From the NCBI GenBank assembly GCA_002387205.1, contig DGLA01000009.1:1-64000 (forward strand): 64,000 nt of DNA, read 5' to 3'. The position numbers and the translations under genes were made by a program. How positions within the stretch are numbered: the first letter of the stretch is position 1; each line of letters starts with the position of its first letter. Positions 17,322-26,379 of this stretch are shown in pieces. The notes beneath the pieces are model-generated. The model was not told the DNA's origin. It ran no database searches and was given only the letters and a program-made list of their open reading frames with translations. The stretch comes from Stutzerimonas stutzeri. Its GTDB lineage: Bacteria; Pseudomonadota; Gammaproteobacteria; Pseudomonadales; Pseudomonadaceae.

Positions 17322-19121
17322 GTGAGCGACCTGAGTCATATCCGTAATTTCTCCATCATCGCGCACATCGACCATGGCAAGTCGACCCTGGCTGACCGTT
17401 TCATCCAGATATGCGGCGGCTTGACCGAGCGTGAGATGAACGCCCAGGTTCTCGATTCCATGGACCTCGAGCGCGAGCGTGGTATCACCATCAAGGCCCA
17501 TAGCGTCACGCTCTACTACAAGGCGAAGGACGGCAAAACCTATCAGCTGAACTTCATCGATACCCCGGGGCATGTGGACTTCACCTACGAGGTGAGCCGT
17601 TCGCTGGCTGCCTGCGAAGGTGCCTTGCTGGTGGTCGATGCGGGGCAGGGCGTTGAGGCGCAATCGGTCGCCAACTGCTACACCGCCATCGAGCAGGGGC
17701 TGGAAGTGATGCCCGTGCTGAACAAGATGGACCTGCCCCAGGCCGACCCTGACAAGGTCAAGGGCGAAATCGAGCACATCATTGGCATCGACGCCACTGA
17801 TGCCGTTGCGTGCAGCGCCAAGAGCGGCATGGGTGTAGAGGATGTACTGGAGCGCCTGGTGGCCGTCATTCCGCCTCCAACCGGTGAAATAGAAGCACCG
17901 TTGCAGGCGCTGATCATCGACTCCTGGTTCGATAACTACTTGGGCGTTGTCTCGTTGGTGCGGGTTCGCCACGGCCGGATAAAGAAAGGCGACAAGGTTC
18001 TGGTGAAGTCCACCGGCAAGGTGCACCAGGTCGACAGCGTGGGGGTTTTCAATCCAAAGCACACGAGTACGGTTGACCTCAAGGCCGGCGAAGTGGGCTT
18101 TATCATCGCCGGTATCAAGGACATTCATGGTGCTCCGGTTGGCGATACCCTGACGCTGTCGAATACGCCTGATGTCGAGATGCTTCCCGGATTCAAACGG
18201 GTCAAGCCGCAAGTCTATGCGGGTCTGTTTCCGGTCAGTTCCGATGACTTCGAGGACTTCCGTGAAGCGCTGCAAAAGCTGACGCTCAATGATGCGGCAC
18301 TGCAATACGAACCTGAGAGTTCGGATGCGCTGGGCTTCGGTTTCCGCATTGGTTTCCTCGGCATGCTGCATATGGAGATCATCCAGGAACGTCTCGAGCG
18401 TGAGTACGACCTGGATCTGATCACCACGGCGCCAACCGTGGTTTATGAGCTGGCGCTCAAGAATGGCGAGACCATCTACGTTGACAGTCCATCGAAGCTG
18501 CCGGACATGTCCTTCATCGAAGACATGCGCGAACCCATCGTGCGCGCCAATATCCTCGTGCCACAGGAGCACCTGGGCAGCGTGATCACGCTTTGCATCG
18601 AGAAGCGCGGCGTGCAACGCGACCTGCAGTTCCTCGGTTCGCAGGTTCAGGTGCGCTACGACTTGCCCATGAGTGAAGTGGTGCTGGATTTCTTCGACCG
18701 TCTCAAGTCTGTCAGCCGTGGCTATGCCTCGCTGGACTACAGCTTCGAGTGCTTCCAGTCCGCCAATCTGACCCGCCTGGATATCCTGATCAACGGGGAG
18801 AAGGTCGATGCCCTGGCGCTTATCGTGCATCGCGACAATGCGCATTACAAAGGACGCATTCTGGTCGAAAAGATGAAGGAGCTCATCCCTCGTCAGATGT
18901 TTGATGTGGCCATCCAGGCTGCTCTTGGTGGGCAGATCGTCGCTCGAAGCACTGTCAAGGCATTGCGCAAGAACGTCCTGGCCAAGTGCTACGGTGGTGA
19001 CGTCAGCCGTAAGCGCAAATTGCTGGAAAAACAAAAGGCCGGCAAGAAGCGAATGAAGCAGGTTGGCAACGTTGAAATTCCGCAGGAAGCATTCCTCGCG
19101 GTATTGAAGGTAGATAGCTGA
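17322..19121 (+). CDS. lepA: elongation factor 4 (LepA)
   Basis: LepA is a ribosome-associated translational GTPase that back-translocates or helps ribosome assembly under stress. The 599-residue protein starts at a GTG at 17322 (MSDLSHIRNFSIIAHIDHGK). It has G1 AHIDHGKST, the switch I RGITIKA, G3 DTPGHVDF and G4 NKMD. The C-terminal LepA-specific domain ends with RKRKLLEKQKAGKKRMKQVG. The length is exactly that of the family. The stop is 1 base before lepB, the usual lepA-lepB operon. Confidence 0.98.
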   Translation: MSDLSHIRNFSIIAHIDHGKSTLADRFIQICGGLTEREMNAQVLDSMDLERERGITIKAHSVTLYYKAKDGKTYQLNFIDTPGHVDFTYEVSRSLAACEGALLVVDAGQGVEAQSVANCYTAIEQGLEVMPVLNKMDLPQADPDKVKGEIEHIIGIDATDAVACSAKSGMGVEDVLERLVAVIPPPTGEIEAPLQALIIDSWFDNYLGVVSLVRVRHGRIKKGDKVLVKSTGKVHQVDSVGVFNPKHTSTVDLKAGEVGFIIAGIKDIHGAPVGDTLTLSNTPDVEMLPGFKRVKPQVYAGLFPVSSDDFEDFREALQKLTLNDAALQYEPESSDALGFGFRIGFLGMLHMEIIQERLEREYDLDLITTAPTVVYELALKNGETIYVDSPSKLPDMSFIEDMREPIVRANILVPQEHLGSVITLCIEKRGVQRDLQFLGSQVQVRYDLPMSEVVLDFFDRLKSVSRGYASLDYSFECFQSANLTRLDILINGEKVDALALIVHRDNAHYKGRILVEKMKELIPRQMFDVAIQAALGGQIVARSTVKALRKNVLAKCYGGDVSRKRKLLEKQKAGKKRMKQVGNVEIPQEAFLAVLKVDS

Positions 19122-19122
19122 T

Positions 19123-19977
19123 ATGTCGATCAATTTCCCGCTGTTGCTGGTTATTGCCGTTGCGGTGTGCGGCTTTCTGGCGCTGCTTGACCTGGTTTTC
19201 TTCGCGCCGCGTCGTCGAGCGGCGATAGCGAATTACGAAGGCCAGGCCGGGGAACCCGACCAGTCGACCCTGGATGCGCTGAACAAGGAGCCGGTGCTGA
19301 TCGAGTATGGAAAGTCCTTCTTTCCGGTTCTGGCTATCGTGCTGGTGCTGCGCTCGTTTCTGATCGAGCCCTTTCAGATTCCGTCCGGTTCGATGATCCC
19401 GACACTCGAGGTGGGTGATTTCATCCTGGTCAACAAGTTCGCCTATGGCATCCGTCTACCTGTAGTCGATACGAAAATCATCGAGGTCAGCGATCCCAAG
19501 CGTGGGGATGTCATGGTGTTTCGTTACCCCAGCGATCCCAACATCAACTACATCAAGCGGGTCATCGGGCTGCCAGGCGATGTGATTCGCTACAGCAGCG
19601 ACAAACGCCTGAGCATCAACGGGGAGCTGGTACCCGAAATGCTCATCGGGGACGAGCCCGGTAGCTTGGGCAGCGCGAAGCTCTACCTGGAGAAGCTGGG
19701 CGAAGTGGAGCACCTTATTCGCAAGGAAATGACACGCTACCGGGTCGAGCCCAACCGTGAATGGCGAGTGCCGGAAGGGCATTACTTCATGATGGGTGAC
19801 AACCGCGACAACTCCAACGACAGCCGCTACTGGAACGATGCCGCCATTCCCGCCGAGCTTGCCGGCATGGTCCCGGATCGTAATATCGTCGGCAAGGCCT
19901 TCGCCGTGTGGATGAGCTGGCCTGATCCGAAGTTCAGCAACCTGCCGCATTTTTCCCGCGTGGGGCTGATTCACTGA
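19123..19977 (+). CDS. lepB: signal peptidase I
   Basis: The inner-membrane serine protease removes signal peptides of exported proteins. The 284-residue protein has two N-terminal transmembrane helices (about 3-27 and 66-82). The catalytic serine is S90 in PSGSMIPTL and the general-base lysine is K145 in YIKRVIGLPGD, the same numbering as E. coli. The later MGDNRDNSNDSRYW box is intact. Translation is probably coupled to lepA. Confidence 0.97.
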   Translation: MSINFPLLLVIAVAVCGFLALLDLVFFAPRRRAAIANYEGQAGEPDQSTLDALNKEPVLIEYGKSFFPVLAIVLVLRSFLIEPFQIPSGSMIPTLEVGDFILVNKFAYGIRLPVVDTKIIEVSDPKRGDVMVFRYPSDPNINYIKRVIGLPGDVIRYSSDKRLSINGELVPEMLIGDEPGSLGSAKLYLEKLGEVEHLIRKEMTRYRVEPNREWRVPEGHYFMMGDNRDNSNDSRYWNDAAIPAELAGMVPDRNIVGKAFAVWMSWPDPKFSNLPHFSRVGLIH

Positions 19978-20066
19978 GTCTGTGAATCAGGGCCTGGTTC
20001 ATATGAGCCGGCCCGTTATATTTGAGCAGCCCCGATTCGTGGGTAACGTACGACATAGAGGTCGAC

Positions 20067-20444
20067 ATGAGTTTTGCTCGTTCGCAAAAAGGGCTGTCCA
20101 TGCTGAGCTGGATCATGGTGCTGGCGCTGGTTGCATTTGTTGCCAGCACCGCGTTCAAGATGCTGCCCCATTACTTCGACTATATGTCCATGGACAAGAT
20201 CATCTCCGGGGTTGAAAGTGACCAGGCCTCGGACATCCGCACCGTAAGGGATTTCTACAGCCACGTGCGCAAGGGCATGGATGTCAATGGTATCCGCGAC
20301 CTGAACCTCGAAGAGGCGATGAAGGTCGTGATTGAAAATAATGAGTTCAGGGTTCACCTGGACTACGAAAAACGCGAGCCGCTGATCCGCAATCTCGATC
20401 TGGTGGCGAACTTCGATAAAGAATATCGCCTAAGGATGCCGTGA
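20067..20444 (+). CDS. DUF4845 membrane protein
   Basis: A 125-residue protein with one N-terminal transmembrane helix (SMLSWIMVLALVAFVASTAF, about 11-30) and a C-terminal domain facing outward. The family is DUF4845, found between lepB and rnc in pseudomonads (PA0769 in P. aeruginosa). I choose the ATG at 20067 (MSFARSQKGLSML) because the 15 codons upstream do not resemble the family. The N-terminus resembles pilin-like prepeptides, but no processing site is evident. The stop overlaps the rnc GTG start. The function is unknown. Confidence 0.85.
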   Translation: MSFARSQKGLSMLSWIMVLALVAFVASTAFKMLPHYFDYMSMDKIISGVESDQASDIRTVRDFYSHVRKGMDVNGIRDLNLEEAMKVVIENNEFRVHLDYEKREPLIRNLDLVANFDKEYRLRMP

Positions 20445-21130
20445 GCACTTCGTTAGCCCGTCTCGAGCGCAGGCTCGGATATCAATTCAAGGACCAGGAG
20501 CTGATGCTCCTGGCTCTGACGCATCGCAGCTACGCTGGCCGCAATAATGAGCGACTGGAATTTCTCGGCGATGCCATCCTCAACTTCATCGCTGGCGAGG
20601 CGTTGTTCAACCACTTTCCGCAGGCCAAGGAAGGGCAGCTCTCCCGGCTCCGTGCACGCCTGGTCAAGGGTGAAACGCTCGCGATACTGGCGCGTGGGTT
20701 CGAACTGGGTGAATACCTCCGGCTTGGTTCAGGGGAGCTTAAAAGCGGTGGCTTCCGACGTGAATCGATCCTTGCCGATACGCTCGAGGCATTGATTGGC
20801 GCCATCTATCTCGATGCTGGGATGGAGACTGCGCGTGACCGCGTGCTGGCCTGGCTTGCCAACGAGCTTGAAGGGCTGACTCTGGTCGATACGAACAAGG
20901 ATCCCAAGACTCGCCTGCAGGAATTTCTACAGTCGCGGGCGTGCGAATTGCCAAAGTATGAAGTGGTGGCGATCCAGGGAGAACCGCATTGCCGGACCTT
21001 TTTTGTCGAATGCCAGATATCGCTGCTCCAAGAGAAAACCCAGGGGCAGGGTGCAAGCCGGCGTATTGCCGAACAGGTTGCCGCTGCCTCGGCATTGATC
21101 GCGCTGGGCGTGGAGAATGGTCATGACTGA
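20441..21130 (+). CDS. rnc: ribonuclease III
   Basis: RNase III cleaves double-stranded RNA, processing rRNA precursors and structured mRNAs. The 229-residue protein starts at a GTG at 20441 overlapping the previous stop by 4 bases. The catalytic signature NERLEFLGDAILNFIAGEAL lies near residues 34-53, a second acidic site is in DTLEALIGAIYLDAG, and a double-stranded-RNA-binding domain occupies the last 75 residues (KTRLQEFLQSR onward). All metal-binding acids are present. It overlaps era by 8 bases. Confidence 0.97.
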   Translation: MSTSLARLERRLGYQFKDQELMLLALTHRSYAGRNNERLEFLGDAILNFIAGEALFNHFPQAKEGQLSRLRARLVKGETLAILARGFELGEYLRLGSGELKSGGFRRESILADTLEALIGAIYLDAGMETARDRVLAWLANELEGLTLVDTNKDPKTRLQEFLQSRACELPKYEVVAIQGEPHCRTFFVECQISLLQEKTQGQGASRRIAEQVAAASALIALGVENGHD

Positions 21131-22034
21131 CGAACACCTGCAAGGCGAAGACGTCACCCGCTGCGGCTACGTAGCCATCGTCGGGCGACCCAACGTGGGC
21201 AAGTCGACACTGCTCAACCATGTTCTTGGGCAAAAGCTTGCGATCACCTCGCGCAAGCCTCAGACCACCCGGCACAACATGCTTGGGATCAAGACGGAGG
21301 GTGCTGTCCAGGCGGTCTACGTCGATACGCCCGGCCTGCACAAGAATGGCGAGACGGCGCTGAATCGCTATATGAACCGCACGGCATCCTCTGCGCTGAA
21401 GGATGTGGACGTGGTGGTCTTTGTCGTCGACCGTACCCGCTGGACCGATGAGGATCAGCTGGTGCTCGAGCGCGTTCAGTATGTCGAAGGCCCGGTGATA
21501 ATTGCGGTGAACAAGACCGACCGCGTCGAGGACAAGGGCGAGCTGTTGCCGCATTTCGAGTGGCTGGCCCAGCAGTTGCCGAAAGCGGAAATCGTGCCCA
21601 TCTCTGCCCAGCATGGGCAGAATCTGGATGTCTTCGAAAGGCTAGTCGCTTCGCATCTTCCCGAAGGCGAGCATTTTTTCCCCGAAGATCAGATCACCGA
21701 TCGCAGCAGCCGCTTTCTTGCTGCAGAACTGGTGCGCGAGAAGATCATGCGTCAGCTGGGCGCTGAAGTGCCCTACCAGATCACGGTCGAGATCGAAGAC
21801 TTCAAGCAGCAGGGGCATGTCCTGCATATCCACGCGCTGATCCTCGTCGAGCGCGACGGACAGAAGAAAATCATCATTGGCGACAAGGGCGAGCGCATCA
21901 AGCGAATCGGTCAGGAAGCGCGCAAGGACATGGAAGTGCTGTTCGACAGCAAGGTCATGCTCAACCTCTGGGTCAAGGTGAAGAGCGGCTGGTCAGACGA
22001 CGAGCGCGCCCTGCACTCGCTGGGCTATAGCTGA
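21123..22034 (+). CDS. era: GTPase Era
   Basis: Era is an essential GTPase that binds the 3' end of 16S rRNA and helps mature the 30S subunit. G1 GRPNVGKSTL, G2 KPQTTRHNMLGI, G3 DTPGLH and G4 NKTD are present, followed by a C-terminal KH domain with IIIGDKGERIKRIGQEARKDME. I prefer the ATG at 21123 (303 residues), though an ATG two codons earlier is equally possible. The gene overlaps rnc, as in most proteobacteria. Confidence 0.96.
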   Translation: MTDEHLQGEDVTRCGYVAIVGRPNVGKSTLLNHVLGQKLAITSRKPQTTRHNMLGIKTEGAVQAVYVDTPGLHKNGETALNRYMNRTASSALKDVDVVVFVVDRTRWTDEDQLVLERVQYVEGPVIIAVNKTDRVEDKGELLPHFEWLAQQLPKAEIVPISAQHGQNLDVFERLVASHLPEGEHFFPEDQITDRSSRFLAAELVREKIMRQLGAEVPYQITVEIEDFKQQGHVLHIHALILVERDGQKKIIIGDKGERIKRIGQEARKDMEVLFDSKVMLNLWVKVKSGWSDDERALHSLGYS

Positions 22035-22084
22035 AAAGCAGAGCGAAAAGCCCTGGTAGCCATGCAGAAACATGCTTGACGGGG

Positions 22085-22104
22085 CTGGACTGGCACATGT
22101 CCAG
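22085..22104 (+). repeat. hairpin between era and recO
   Basis: An inverted repeat (CTGGAC/GTCCAG) with an 8-base loop sits directly before the heptamer array at 22100. It has no T-run, so it is a poor terminator candidate. Confidence 0.4.
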
Positions 22105-22120
22105 CTTCCAGCTTCCAGCC
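22100..22120 (+). repeat. heptamer tandem repeat (TCCAGCT)
   Basis: Three tandem 7-base units (two TCCAGCT, one TCCAGCC) lie between era and recO. They resemble the array at 12552-12574. Confidence 0.55.
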
Positions 22121-22139
22121 CTCGGCCTGATGCCCATTT

Positions 22140-22832
22140 ATGACCGGCCAACCCGCGTTTGTTTTGCATAGTCGACCTTACCGTGAGAGCAGCGCGCTGG
22201 TGGATTTCCTGACGCCCCAGGGCCGTCTCCGGGCGGTGCTACGCGGTGCGCGTGGCAAAGCGGGCAGCCTGGCTCGGCCTTTCGTACCGCTCGAGGTCGA
22301 ATTTCGCGGGCGCGGCGAACTCAAGAGCGTCGGGCGGTTGGAAAGCGCCGGCCTGGCCTACTGGCTCGACGGCAACGCGCTGTTCAGCGGCATGTACCTC
22401 AACGAACTGCTGATTCGCCTGCTGCCTGCCGAAGACGCCCATCCCGCCATGTTCGACCATTACGCGGCGACCTTGCCGGCCCTGGCGGCCAAGCGTCCTC
22501 TGGAGCCGCTGCTGCGTTCGTTCGAATGGCGCCTGTTGACTGAACTGGGCTATGGTTTCGCTCTGGACCGGGACATCTTTGATCGGCCGGTTGTCAGTGA
22601 CGGGCTCTATCGCCTGCTGCCTGATACCGGACTGGAACCGGTCGGCCACTTTCAGCCAGGCCTGTTCAACGGTGCGGAACTCCTGGCGATGGCCGAGGCC
22701 GATTGGACTGTGCCGGGGGCTTTGGCCGCGGCGAAGAGACTGATGCGCCAGGCCCTGGCGCCCCATCTGGGTGGCAGGCCTCTGGTCAGCCGTGAACTGT
22801 TCATGAACATGAAGGAGCCTCCGCGTGACTGA
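22140..22832 (+). CDS. recO: DNA repair protein RecO
   Basis: RecO works with RecR, in the RecF recombination pathway, to load RecA on SSB-coated gaps. The 230-residue protein has the N-terminal OB fold (AFVLHSRPYRESSALVDFLTPQGRLRAVLRGARG) and a mainly helical C-terminal region. The zinc-binding cysteines of some RecO proteins are absent, as is common in gamma-proteobacteria. It overlaps pdxJ by 8 bases. Confidence 0.95.
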   Translation: MTGQPAFVLHSRPYRESSALVDFLTPQGRLRAVLRGARGKAGSLARPFVPLEVEFRGRGELKSVGRLESAGLAYWLDGNALFSGMYLNELLIRLLPAEDAHPAMFDHYAATLPALAAKRPLEPLLRSFEWRLLTELGYGFALDRDIFDRPVVSDGLYRLLPDTGLEPVGHFQPGLFNGAELLAMAEADWTVPGALAAAKRLMRQALAPHLGGRPLVSRELFMNMKEPPRD

Positions 22833-23571
22833 AGCCAATCGAATCCTGCTCGGCGTGAATGTCGATCATGTCGCCACCCTGCGCCAGGCTCGTGGTACGC
22901 GCTATCCGGATCCGGTCAAGGCCGCACTGGACGCGGAGGAGGCGGGAGCGGATGGCATCACGGTCCACCTGCGCGAGGACCGCCGGCACATCCAGGAACG
23001 TGATGTCCTGATGATGAAGGACGCGCTGCAGACTCGGATGAATTTCGAGATGGGCGTGACCGAAGCGATGCTGGCATTTGCCGAGCGGTTGCGCCCGGAA
23101 CATGTCTGCCTGGTTCCCGAGACCCGCCAGGAGCTCACCACTGAAGGCGGGCTGGATGTAACGGGTCAGGAATCACGCATACGAGAGGCGGTTGATCGCC
23201 TGACCGCCTGTGGTGCGGAAGTGTCGCTCTTCATCGATGCCGATCCGCGGCAGATCGAAGCGGCGGCGCGAATCGGCGCGCCTGCCATCGAATTGCATAC
23301 GGGACGCTATGCCGATGCGCACGGCGTGGCCGAGCGGGCCTGTGAGCTGGCGCGAATCCGCGACGGCGTCGAATCGGGGCTGAGCCACGGATTGATCGTC
23401 AACGCGGGTCACGGGCTGCATTATCACAACGCCGAGCCCATTGCTGCGATACGGGGGGTCAACGAACTGAACATCGGCCACGCCATCGTTGCCCATGCGC
23501 TGTTCGTAGGTTTCAAGCAGGCGGTCAAGGAAATGAAGCACCTCATCCTGACTGCTGCCGCACGCGGCTGA
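22825..23571 (+). CDS. pdxJ: pyridoxine 5'-phosphate synthase
   Basis: PdxJ condenses 1-deoxyxylulose 5-phosphate with 3-amino-2-oxopropyl phosphate to make pyridoxine 5'-phosphate (vitamin B6). The 248-residue TIM barrel starts at a GTG at 22825. It has LGVNVDHVATLRQARGT, the catalytic ITVHLREDRRHI and ELHTGRYA, and the C-terminal GHGLHYHN and ELNIGHAIVA phosphate-binding loops. All catalytic residues are present. Overlap with recO indicates co-translation, as in other pseudomonads. Confidence 0.97.
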   Translation: MTEANRILLGVNVDHVATLRQARGTRYPDPVKAALDAEEAGADGITVHLREDRRHIQERDVLMMKDALQTRMNFEMGVTEAMLAFAERLRPEHVCLVPETRQELTTEGGLDVTGQESRIREAVDRLTACGAEVSLFIDADPRQIEAAARIGAPAIELHTGRYADAHGVAERACELARIRDGVESGLSHGLIVNAGHGLHYHNAEPIAAIRGVNELNIGHAIVAHALFVGFKQAVKEMKHLILTAAARG

Positions 23572-23601
23572 CTAGCGCGGCGTTAGGGCCTGGCAGGTCG
23601 C

Positions 23602-23808
23602 CTATCGCTTGAACAGATTCAGCAGGACGGTCAGCACCACGCTGATGATGATCATCGAGGTGATGGGAATAAAGGTTCTGCTGCGCTCCGATTCGACTCG
23701 GATGTCGCCGGGCAGCTTGCCGAACCAGCTCAGCAGTCCCGGCGCGTAGTGCAAGGCAACACCCAGCACGATCAGCGCGACGCCTGCCCCTATCAACCAT
23801 TTCGACAT
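23602..23808 (-). CDS. DUF2905 small membrane protein
   Basis: A 68-residue protein starting at the ATG at 23806-23808 (MSKWLIGAGVALIVLGVAL), with two predicted transmembrane helices (about 4-25 and 45-66) around the conserved family loop LPGDIRVE. This is the DUF2905 family of unknown function. A longer frame extends upstream but lacks family-like sequence. It is convergent with pdxJ. Confidence 0.85.
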   Translation of the reverse strand: MSKWLIGAGVALIVLGVALHYAPGLLSWFGKLPGDIRVESERSRTFIPITSMIIISVVLTVLLNLFKR

Positions 23809-24017
23809 ATCGGCTCCCTCGTCCAGGGCTGGGTTCAGACCCTTCCGGCATCGAGTCCTCAAGGATGGGGACGCTGCGTCAGGTCGTACGCTATTTCGAC
23901 TACGACTGCGCCCGGGTGTCCCCATCCCGCAAACCCGGTGACGAATTAACCAACGGCCTGCGAGGCGCTGCACCGATACCCGCGAGCACTGGTCTCCGGC
24001 TGACCCGGGGTCTCCGT

Positions 24018-24980
24018 TTACGGTTTGCGCGCGATCAGCACGGCGCGCATGGGCGCGGGCAGCCCTTCGATGGTCTTGCTGTGGTCCTGCGGATCGAGGA
24101 AATCAGGCAGCGACTGATAGCGCATCCAGTCGGTGCCGCGCTGCTCTTCGACGCTGGTGACGCTGACATCCACACAGCGCACATCAGCGAAGCCGGCGCG
24201 TCGCAGCCAGCACTCCAGCGCCGCCACCGAGGGCAGGAACCAGACGTTGCGCATTTGCGCGTAGCGGTCTTCAGGAACCAGCGCGGTGTGCTCGTCTCCT
24301 TCCACCACAAGGGTTTCCAGTACCAGCTCGCCGCCCTTGATCAGGCAATCCTTCAGGTCCAGCAGGTGGTCGACTGGCGAGCGGCGGTGATAGAGCACAC
24401 CCATGGAGAACACAGTGTCGAAGCCTTCGAGCTTTGTCGGGAGTTCTTCCAGGGCCATGGGCAGATGCCAGACTGGCAGTTCGTTGAGATAGCGCTTCAT
24501 CGCGTGGAACTGGCAGAAGAACAGCCAGTTCGGGTCGATGCCGACGACCGAGTCTGCGCCCGCGCCGAGCATGCGCCACATGTAGTAGCCATTGCCGCAG
24601 CCGACGTCGAGGATGCGCTTGCCGATCAGGTCGAGGTGCGGGCAGACGCGGTCCCACTTCCAGTCCGAGCGCCATTCGGTGTCGACTTGCACGCCAAAGA
24701 CATCGAAGGGTCCCTTGCGCCACGGCGACAGACCGAACAGGGCGTCATGAGTGATGGCGCGTGTGGCTTCGTCGCAATCGGCAACCAGGCGGAAGGCCTC
24801 GCGTAGTTCCACGGCGCTGGGCTGGAGGTCCGGTAATGCATCGACGGCGCGACGCCAGCGTGGCAGGTCGCCGTGACCGATGGCGAGTTTGGCATCGAGT
24901 TGCGCTTGCAGGCCATTGGCCCAGGCAGCCAGTGGAGTTCCGGCCAGGCGCCAGGCAAGGGGTGTCAGGTCGAGGTTCAT
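24018..24980 (-). CDS. cmoB: tRNA U34 carboxymethyltransferase CmoB
   Basis: CmoB uses carboxy-S-adenosylmethionine to convert 5-hydroxyuridine at wobble position 34 of certain tRNAs to 5-carboxymethoxyuridine. The 320-residue protein starts at the ATG at 24978-24980, overlapping the cmoA stop by 4 bases, which supports this start over one 11 codons upstream. The methyltransferase motif I is RILDVGCGNGYYMW. FDTVFSMGVLYHRRSP and the C-terminal MRYQSLPDFLDPQDHSKT match the family. Confidence 0.95.
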   Translation of the reverse strand: MNLDLTPLAWRLAGTPLAAWANGLQAQLDAKLAIGHGDLPRWRRAVDALPDLQPSAVELREAFRLVADCDEATRAITHDALFGLSPWRKGPFDVFGVQVDTEWRSDWKWDRVCPHLDLIGKRILDVGCGNGYYMWRMLGAGADSVVGIDPNWLFFCQFHAMKRYLNELPVWHLPMALEELPTKLEGFDTVFSMGVLYHRRSPVDHLLDLKDCLIKGGELVLETLVVEGDEHTALVPEDRYAQMRNVWFLPSVAALECWLRRAGFADVRCVDVSVTSVEEQRGTDWMRYQSLPDFLDPQDHSKTIEGLPAPMRAVLIARKP

Positions 24981-25720
24981 GGCAGGGCGATCAAGGAGGC
25001 GAAATTCATGCATTGGAACCAGGGCACCACCTTGGAAAAACCGGCGTCCAGCAATCGCTGGCGGTGGGTTTCCAGGCTGTCGGGTTTCATCACGTTTTCG
25101 ATGGCGCTGCGCTTCTGTGCAATCTCCAGTTCGCTGTAGCCATTGGCGCGCTTGAAGGCGATGTGCAGGTCGGTCAGCAGCTCGTGCTCCTGCTCGTCCT
25201 CGAAGCGCAACTTCTCGGAAAGGATCAGGGCCCCGCCGGGCACGAGGGCCTGGCGGATGGCGCCGAGCAGCGCAGACCGCTGTTCAGACGGAATGAACTG
25301 CAGGGTGAAGTTCAGGGCAACCAGCGAGGCGGGTTGAAAGTCGAGAGCGAGTACATCGGCCTCGATCACCTGGACCGGGAGCAGCTCCTGAAACATCGAG
25401 TCCTGCCCGTGCAGGTATTCCCGGCAGCGCTCGACCATGGCCGCCGAATTGTCGACGGCTATGACATGGCAATTGTCGGTCCTGACGTGCCTGCGCAGCG
25501 CCTGGGTGACCGCACCCAGGGAACAGCCCAGGTCATAGAGTGCGGTGTCTGGCTGGGCGAACTGCGCGGCCAGCACGCCGATGTTCTCTACGATGGTGGG
25601 ATAGCCCGGCACCGAGCGCTTGATCATGTCGGGGAAAACCCGCACCACGTCTTCGTTGAAGACGAAATCCTGGGGCTGGGCGAGGGGCTGGGCGAACAGG
25701 CGGTCGGGTTCGTGGCTCAC
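24977..25720 (-). CDS. cmoA: carboxy-S-adenosyl-L-methionine synthase CmoA
   Basis: CmoA makes carboxy-S-adenosylmethionine from SAM and prephenate for CmoB. A GTG at 25718-25720 gives 247 residues, the same length as the E. coli protein, beginning MSHEPDRLFAQPLAQPQDF. Motif I is YDLGCSLGAVTQAL, followed by VIAVDNSAAMVERCR. The C-terminal VVPWFQCMNFASLIALP is typical. The pair cmoA-cmoB is translationally coupled. Confidence 0.95.
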   Translation of the reverse strand: MSHEPDRLFAQPLAQPQDFVFNEDVVRVFPDMIKRSVPGYPTIVENIGVLAAQFAQPDTALYDLGCSLGAVTQALRRHVRTDNCHVIAVDNSAAMVERCREYLHGQDSMFQELLPVQVIEADVLALDFQPASLVALNFTLQFIPSEQRSALLGAIRQALVPGGALILSEKLRFEDEQEHELLTDLHIAFKRANGYSELEIAQKRSAIENVMKPDSLETHRQRLLDAGFSKVVPWFQCMNFASLIALP

Positions 25721-25826
25721 GGCGGCGTCTGGGCAGGCTGAAAAACAGGGCCGGCATTGTAGCCGAAAGCCGTGTCGGTGGCCGTCCTCAAGTAGACAGC
25801 CGGCGCGGCAATCCTGCCTTCGCGGG

Positions 25827-26216
25827 CTATCGGACTTCGACTCGACAGTCGAACAGCCCGGCCGGCTCGGCGTCGGCTTCCCAGGGGCGCTGGTAGGTGA
25901 GCAGGAGACGCCCGGTGCCCGTGTCGGCTGCCTCGAAGCGCCAGGTAGACAGCCCATCTCCGCCGATGAGGTCGGTCTTTGGCGAGCTGAACACTTCCGG
26001 GCCGAGGCTCTTCAGTTGTTCTGTCGAAAGGTCGCGTATGTCCCAGCGATAGCCTGTGGTGGGGTTGCTTGGCAGGGTGACGATCAGCGTCTGGCCGCGC
26101 TGCAATGTCACCGGGCAGTCCGCGTCGTCGTTTAGCGCGACACTGCTTGGCGGGGCACTGGCGCAGCCAGCAAGCAGGAGAGCGGGGGCGAACGACAGCA
26201 AGCGGGATAGAGGCAT
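25827..26216 (-). CDS. icp: chagasin-type (I42) cysteine protease inhibitor lipoprotein
   Basis: A 129-residue lipoprotein with lipobox LLAGC (acylated C18). The chagasin-fold loops that enter the active site of papain-like proteases are present: NPTTGYRW near residue 52, the GG-containing loop (LIGGDGLSTW), and YQRPWE. I42 inhibitors block clan CA cysteine proteases. P. aeruginosa carries the same gene (PA0778, icp, from memory) beside its second Lon gene, matching the order here. The target protease is not in the window. Confidence 0.88.
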   Translation of the reverse strand: MPLSRLLSFAPALLLAGCASAPPSSVALNDDADCPVTLQRGQTLIVTLPSNPTTGYRWDIRDLSTEQLKSLGPEVFSSPKTDLIGGDGLSTWRFEAADTGTGRLLLTYQRPWEADAEPAGLFDCRVEVR

Positions 26217-26276
26217 TGGGCGACCGACTCAGGAAAGAAAAGGAAAACGCTCGGGCGTCGGTTGAAACCATAAGGC

Positions 26277-26304
26277 GCGAACGCCCTCAGGTAAAGGCGT
26301 TCGC
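26277..26304. terminator. hairpin between lon and icp
   Basis: A 9-bp perfect stem (GCGAACGCC/GGCGTTCGC) with a 10-base loop lies between the two minus-strand genes. It lacks a T-run, so it could be a terminator needing help or an mRNA-stabilising hairpin. Confidence 0.4.
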
Positions 26305-26379
26305 CATGCGATGCGTCCGGCTGGGTTGGGGGCGGAGCGAGCGGGCCGTGCCGACGCACGGCCTGCGGTTACCCTGTCA

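Noticed and set aside
17307..19133. 608-codon open frame antisense to lepA
   Set aside because: The sense strand is a complete LepA with all GTPase motifs. The antisense frame shows no domain and is a codon-bias shadow.
23865..24806. 313-codon open frame antisense to cmoB
   Set aside because: CmoB on the minus strand is complete and coupled with cmoA; this frame is its shadow.
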